64,000 nt of DNA from CAZJAT01 sp964544145. GTDB lineage: Bacteria > Hydrothermota > 32-111. The translations under genes and the position numbers were made by a program. Every line of letters starts with the position of its first letter. Within the stretch, counting starts at the first letter, position 1. The DNA lies in assembly GCA_964544145.1 (NCBI GenBank), contig CAZJAT010000004.1, forward strand, positions 23,038 through 87,037. The letters run 5' to 3'. Below, in pieces: positions 62,781 through 64,000 of the stretch. The notes under the pieces were generated by a model. The model made no database searches. It was not told where the DNA came from and was given only the letters and a program-made list of their open reading frames with translations.

Positions 62781-64000
62781 ATGAAATATGATGTGATTAT
62801 TATAGGTGCCGGCAGTGGCGGATATAAATCTGCAGAGATATTGGCAGACAATGGCAAACATGTCCTTATCATTGAAAAGGAACCATATGCAGGCGGGGTC
62901 TGTCTCAGTCATGGATGCATACCTACCAAATCGTATGTTGCAGTATGTGAATCCATTGAACATATAAAACAGGCAAAGAGAATGGGTATTGATATTAATG
63001 GTGAATACAGTATTGATATGAAAAAAATACTAAATCGCAAGGATAGGATTGTCAAGATGCTGAGCAGCGGCTTATTAAAATCCTTGATGGATAGAGGCAT
63101 AGACATCATTACAGGAGATGCTTCAATAATCAGTAATAGAGAAGTATCAGTTAATAACAAACATTATACATGTGAATATATTATTATTGCTACTGGCTCA
63201 CTTGACAAACAGTTAACAAGTATCTCAGGACAGTATAATAATGTATTGAATTCCCGACAGATGCTTCAAACAGCAGATATACCTAAACATTTATGTGTTA
63301 TAGGTGCAGGAGTAATAGGTCTGGAAATGGCCATGATATTCAGTCAATTTGGGTCTGAGGTACATATTGTGGAATATTGTCCTTCTATATTGCCGGGTAT
63401 AAATAATATATTTATAAGTGATGCGGCAATGAAGATCATAAAGAATCAGAATATTCAGCTCATTCTCAATGATTCTGTACAGTCATTTGACAATAATACC
63501 TTGACTCTATGCAGTGGTAAAACATTGGATGCTGATACAATTCTGCTTGCAATTGGCAGATATCCAGTATTACCGCAATGCTCCTTTGATATTGCTGTTA
63601 ATGACGGTTTTGCTGATGTTGATTCAAGGAATAGAACCAGTGTGGATAATATTTATGCAATTGGCGACTGTATCAATGGCCCCATGCTTGCACATAAAGC
63701 ATATTATGATGCACAAATAGCAGCAATGGATATATTGGGACAAGGAAAAGATAAGGATTATACCAATATACCATATTCCATATTCCTTCATCCGCCTCTC
63801 TCACATGCCGGACTCTCAGAGGAGGATTGTGCGGCCAAAGGTCTCAATTATACTGTTACGGAATATCCGTATGCAGGTAATGGAAGGGCAGCAGCATATG
63901 GAGCAAGAAACGGCATTATGCGCTTAATCCATGATGGGGATTTGCTCCTCGGTGTTTCTATATGGGGCAAAGACAGTGATATAATCATTCATGAATTAAT
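62781..64000 (+). CDS. lpdA: Dihydrolipoyl dehydrogenase (3' end outside window)
   Basis: The frame is open from the ATG at 62781 (AGAGGAG 7 nt upstream) to the window edge, ~406 residues. The FAD motif VIIIGAGSGGYKSA lies at 5-18, the redox disulfide in GGVCLSHGCIPTKSY at about 40-54 (CX4C), the NAD motif CVIGAGVIGLEMA near 172-184, and the second FAD motif NIYAIGDCINGPMLAHKA near 292-309. The C-terminal His-Glu pair is beyond the edge. The enzyme reoxidises dihydrolipoamide in 2-oxoacid dehydrogenase or glycine cleavage complexes; lipA at 52204 fits this. Confidence 0.92.
   Translation, partial: MKYDVIIIGAGSGGYKSAEILADNGKHVLIIEKEPYAGGVCLSHGCIPTKSYVAVCESIEHIKQAKRMGIDINGEYSIDMKKILNRKDRIVKMLSSGLLKSLMDRGIDIITGDASIISNREVSVNNKHYTCEYIIIATGSLDKQLTSISGQYNNVLNSRQMLQTADIPKHLCVIGAGVIGLEMAMIFSQFGSEVHIVEYCPSILPGINNIFISDAAMKIIKNQNIQLILNDSVQSFDNNTLTLCSGKTLDADTILLAIGRYPVLPQCSFDIAVNDGFADVDSRNRTSVDNIYAIGDCINGPMLAHKAYYDAQIAAMDILGQGKDKDYTNIPYSIFLHPPLSHAGLSEEDCAAKGLNYTVTEYPYAGNGRAAAYGARNGIMRLIHDGDLLLGVSIWGKDSDIIIHEL

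Noticed and set aside
1..64000. tRNA or rRNA genes, CRISPR arrays, insertion sequences, integrases, prophage or plasmid origins
   Set aside because: Intergenic space is scarce and was read through; no tRNA-like T-loop/acceptor pairs, regularly spaced repeats, transposase motifs or flanking inverted repeats were seen.

Overview
The window comes from a low-G+C bacterium (roughly one third G+C by eye) with a double-membrane, peptidoglycan-containing envelope. Four observations point to the FCB assemblage or an adjacent candidate phylum such as Cloacimonadota or Stahlbacteria/WOR-3: a type IX secretion (PorU/PorV) gene pair, several secreted proteins ending in T9SS-type C-terminal sorting domains, a sn-glycerol-1-phosphate dehydrogenase, and canonical TTGACA/TATAAT promoters instead of the Bacteroidota -7/-33 type. 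This placement is inference; no 16S rRNA gene or tRNA gene is visible. The window is a scaffold with one 100-N gap (61334-61433).

Layout. 1-813: 3' end of a T9SS cargo gene. 834-3367 (minus): pckA and an unknown membrane protein separated by an intragenic terminator. 3717-10170: an energy-metabolism operon (cyclic-2,3-DPG-synthase-like P-loop protein, carbamate kinase, NDK, a degenerate 3-hydroxyacyl-CoA dehydrogenase, acetate kinase) followed by a DUF1858 protein, a small membrane protein and a glycosyltransferase. 10235-18942: secreted protein, PorU, PorV, DNA polymerase III delta, and an acidic coiled-coil/zinc-ribbon protein. 18960-24722: a surface-glycan cluster (flippase, GT2, polymerase/ligase, GT-B enzyme, GT4). 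24837-40914 (minus): a complete, tightly overlapping division/cell-wall (dcw) operon mraZ-STAS-rsmH-ftsL-ftsI-murE-murF-mraY-murD-ftsW-murG-murC-murB-ftsQ-ftsA-ftsZ. 41100-45724: M23 peptidase, Dus, methyltransferase, EndoQ-like PHP nuclease, HIT protein, small membrane protein. 45803-48474: a sensor without visible output domain, and MnmA. 48734-51735: a T9SS cargo protein under a sigma-54-type promoter, convergent with a GH3 enzyme. 51858-56690: panD-lipA-Mrp-like-TIM barrel-map-M18 peptidase. 56748-59244: SLBB protein, GDP-mannose dehydratase, G1P dehydrogenase. 59305-62398 (minus): an M6-type secreted metalloprotease broken by the assembly gap, again behind a sigma-54-type promoter. 62781-64000: dihydrolipoyl dehydrogenase, truncated by the window edge.

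How the parts fit. PEP carboxykinase, acetate kinase and carbamate kinase all form or cycle ATP at substrate level, which fits an amino-acid- or peptide-fermenting anaerobe; the secreted M6 protease and the two intracellular peptidases fit the same life style. LipA and the dihydrolipoyl dehydrogenase imply a lipoyl-dependent complex encoded elsewhere. The glycan cluster, SLBB protein and GDP-mannose dehydratase supply surface polysaccharide, to which T9SS cargo is often anchored in characterised systems.

Regulation is unusually readable. Housekeeping promoters nearly all have a 16-bp spacer, and at least five sit so close to the ATG that the mRNA would be leaderless or nearly so. Two large secreted-protein genes instead have near-consensus sigma-54 (-24/-12) promoters. 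The dcw operon starts with four TGG boxes at exact 10-bp period (MraZ operator). Two intrinsic terminators are embedded inside coding sequence.
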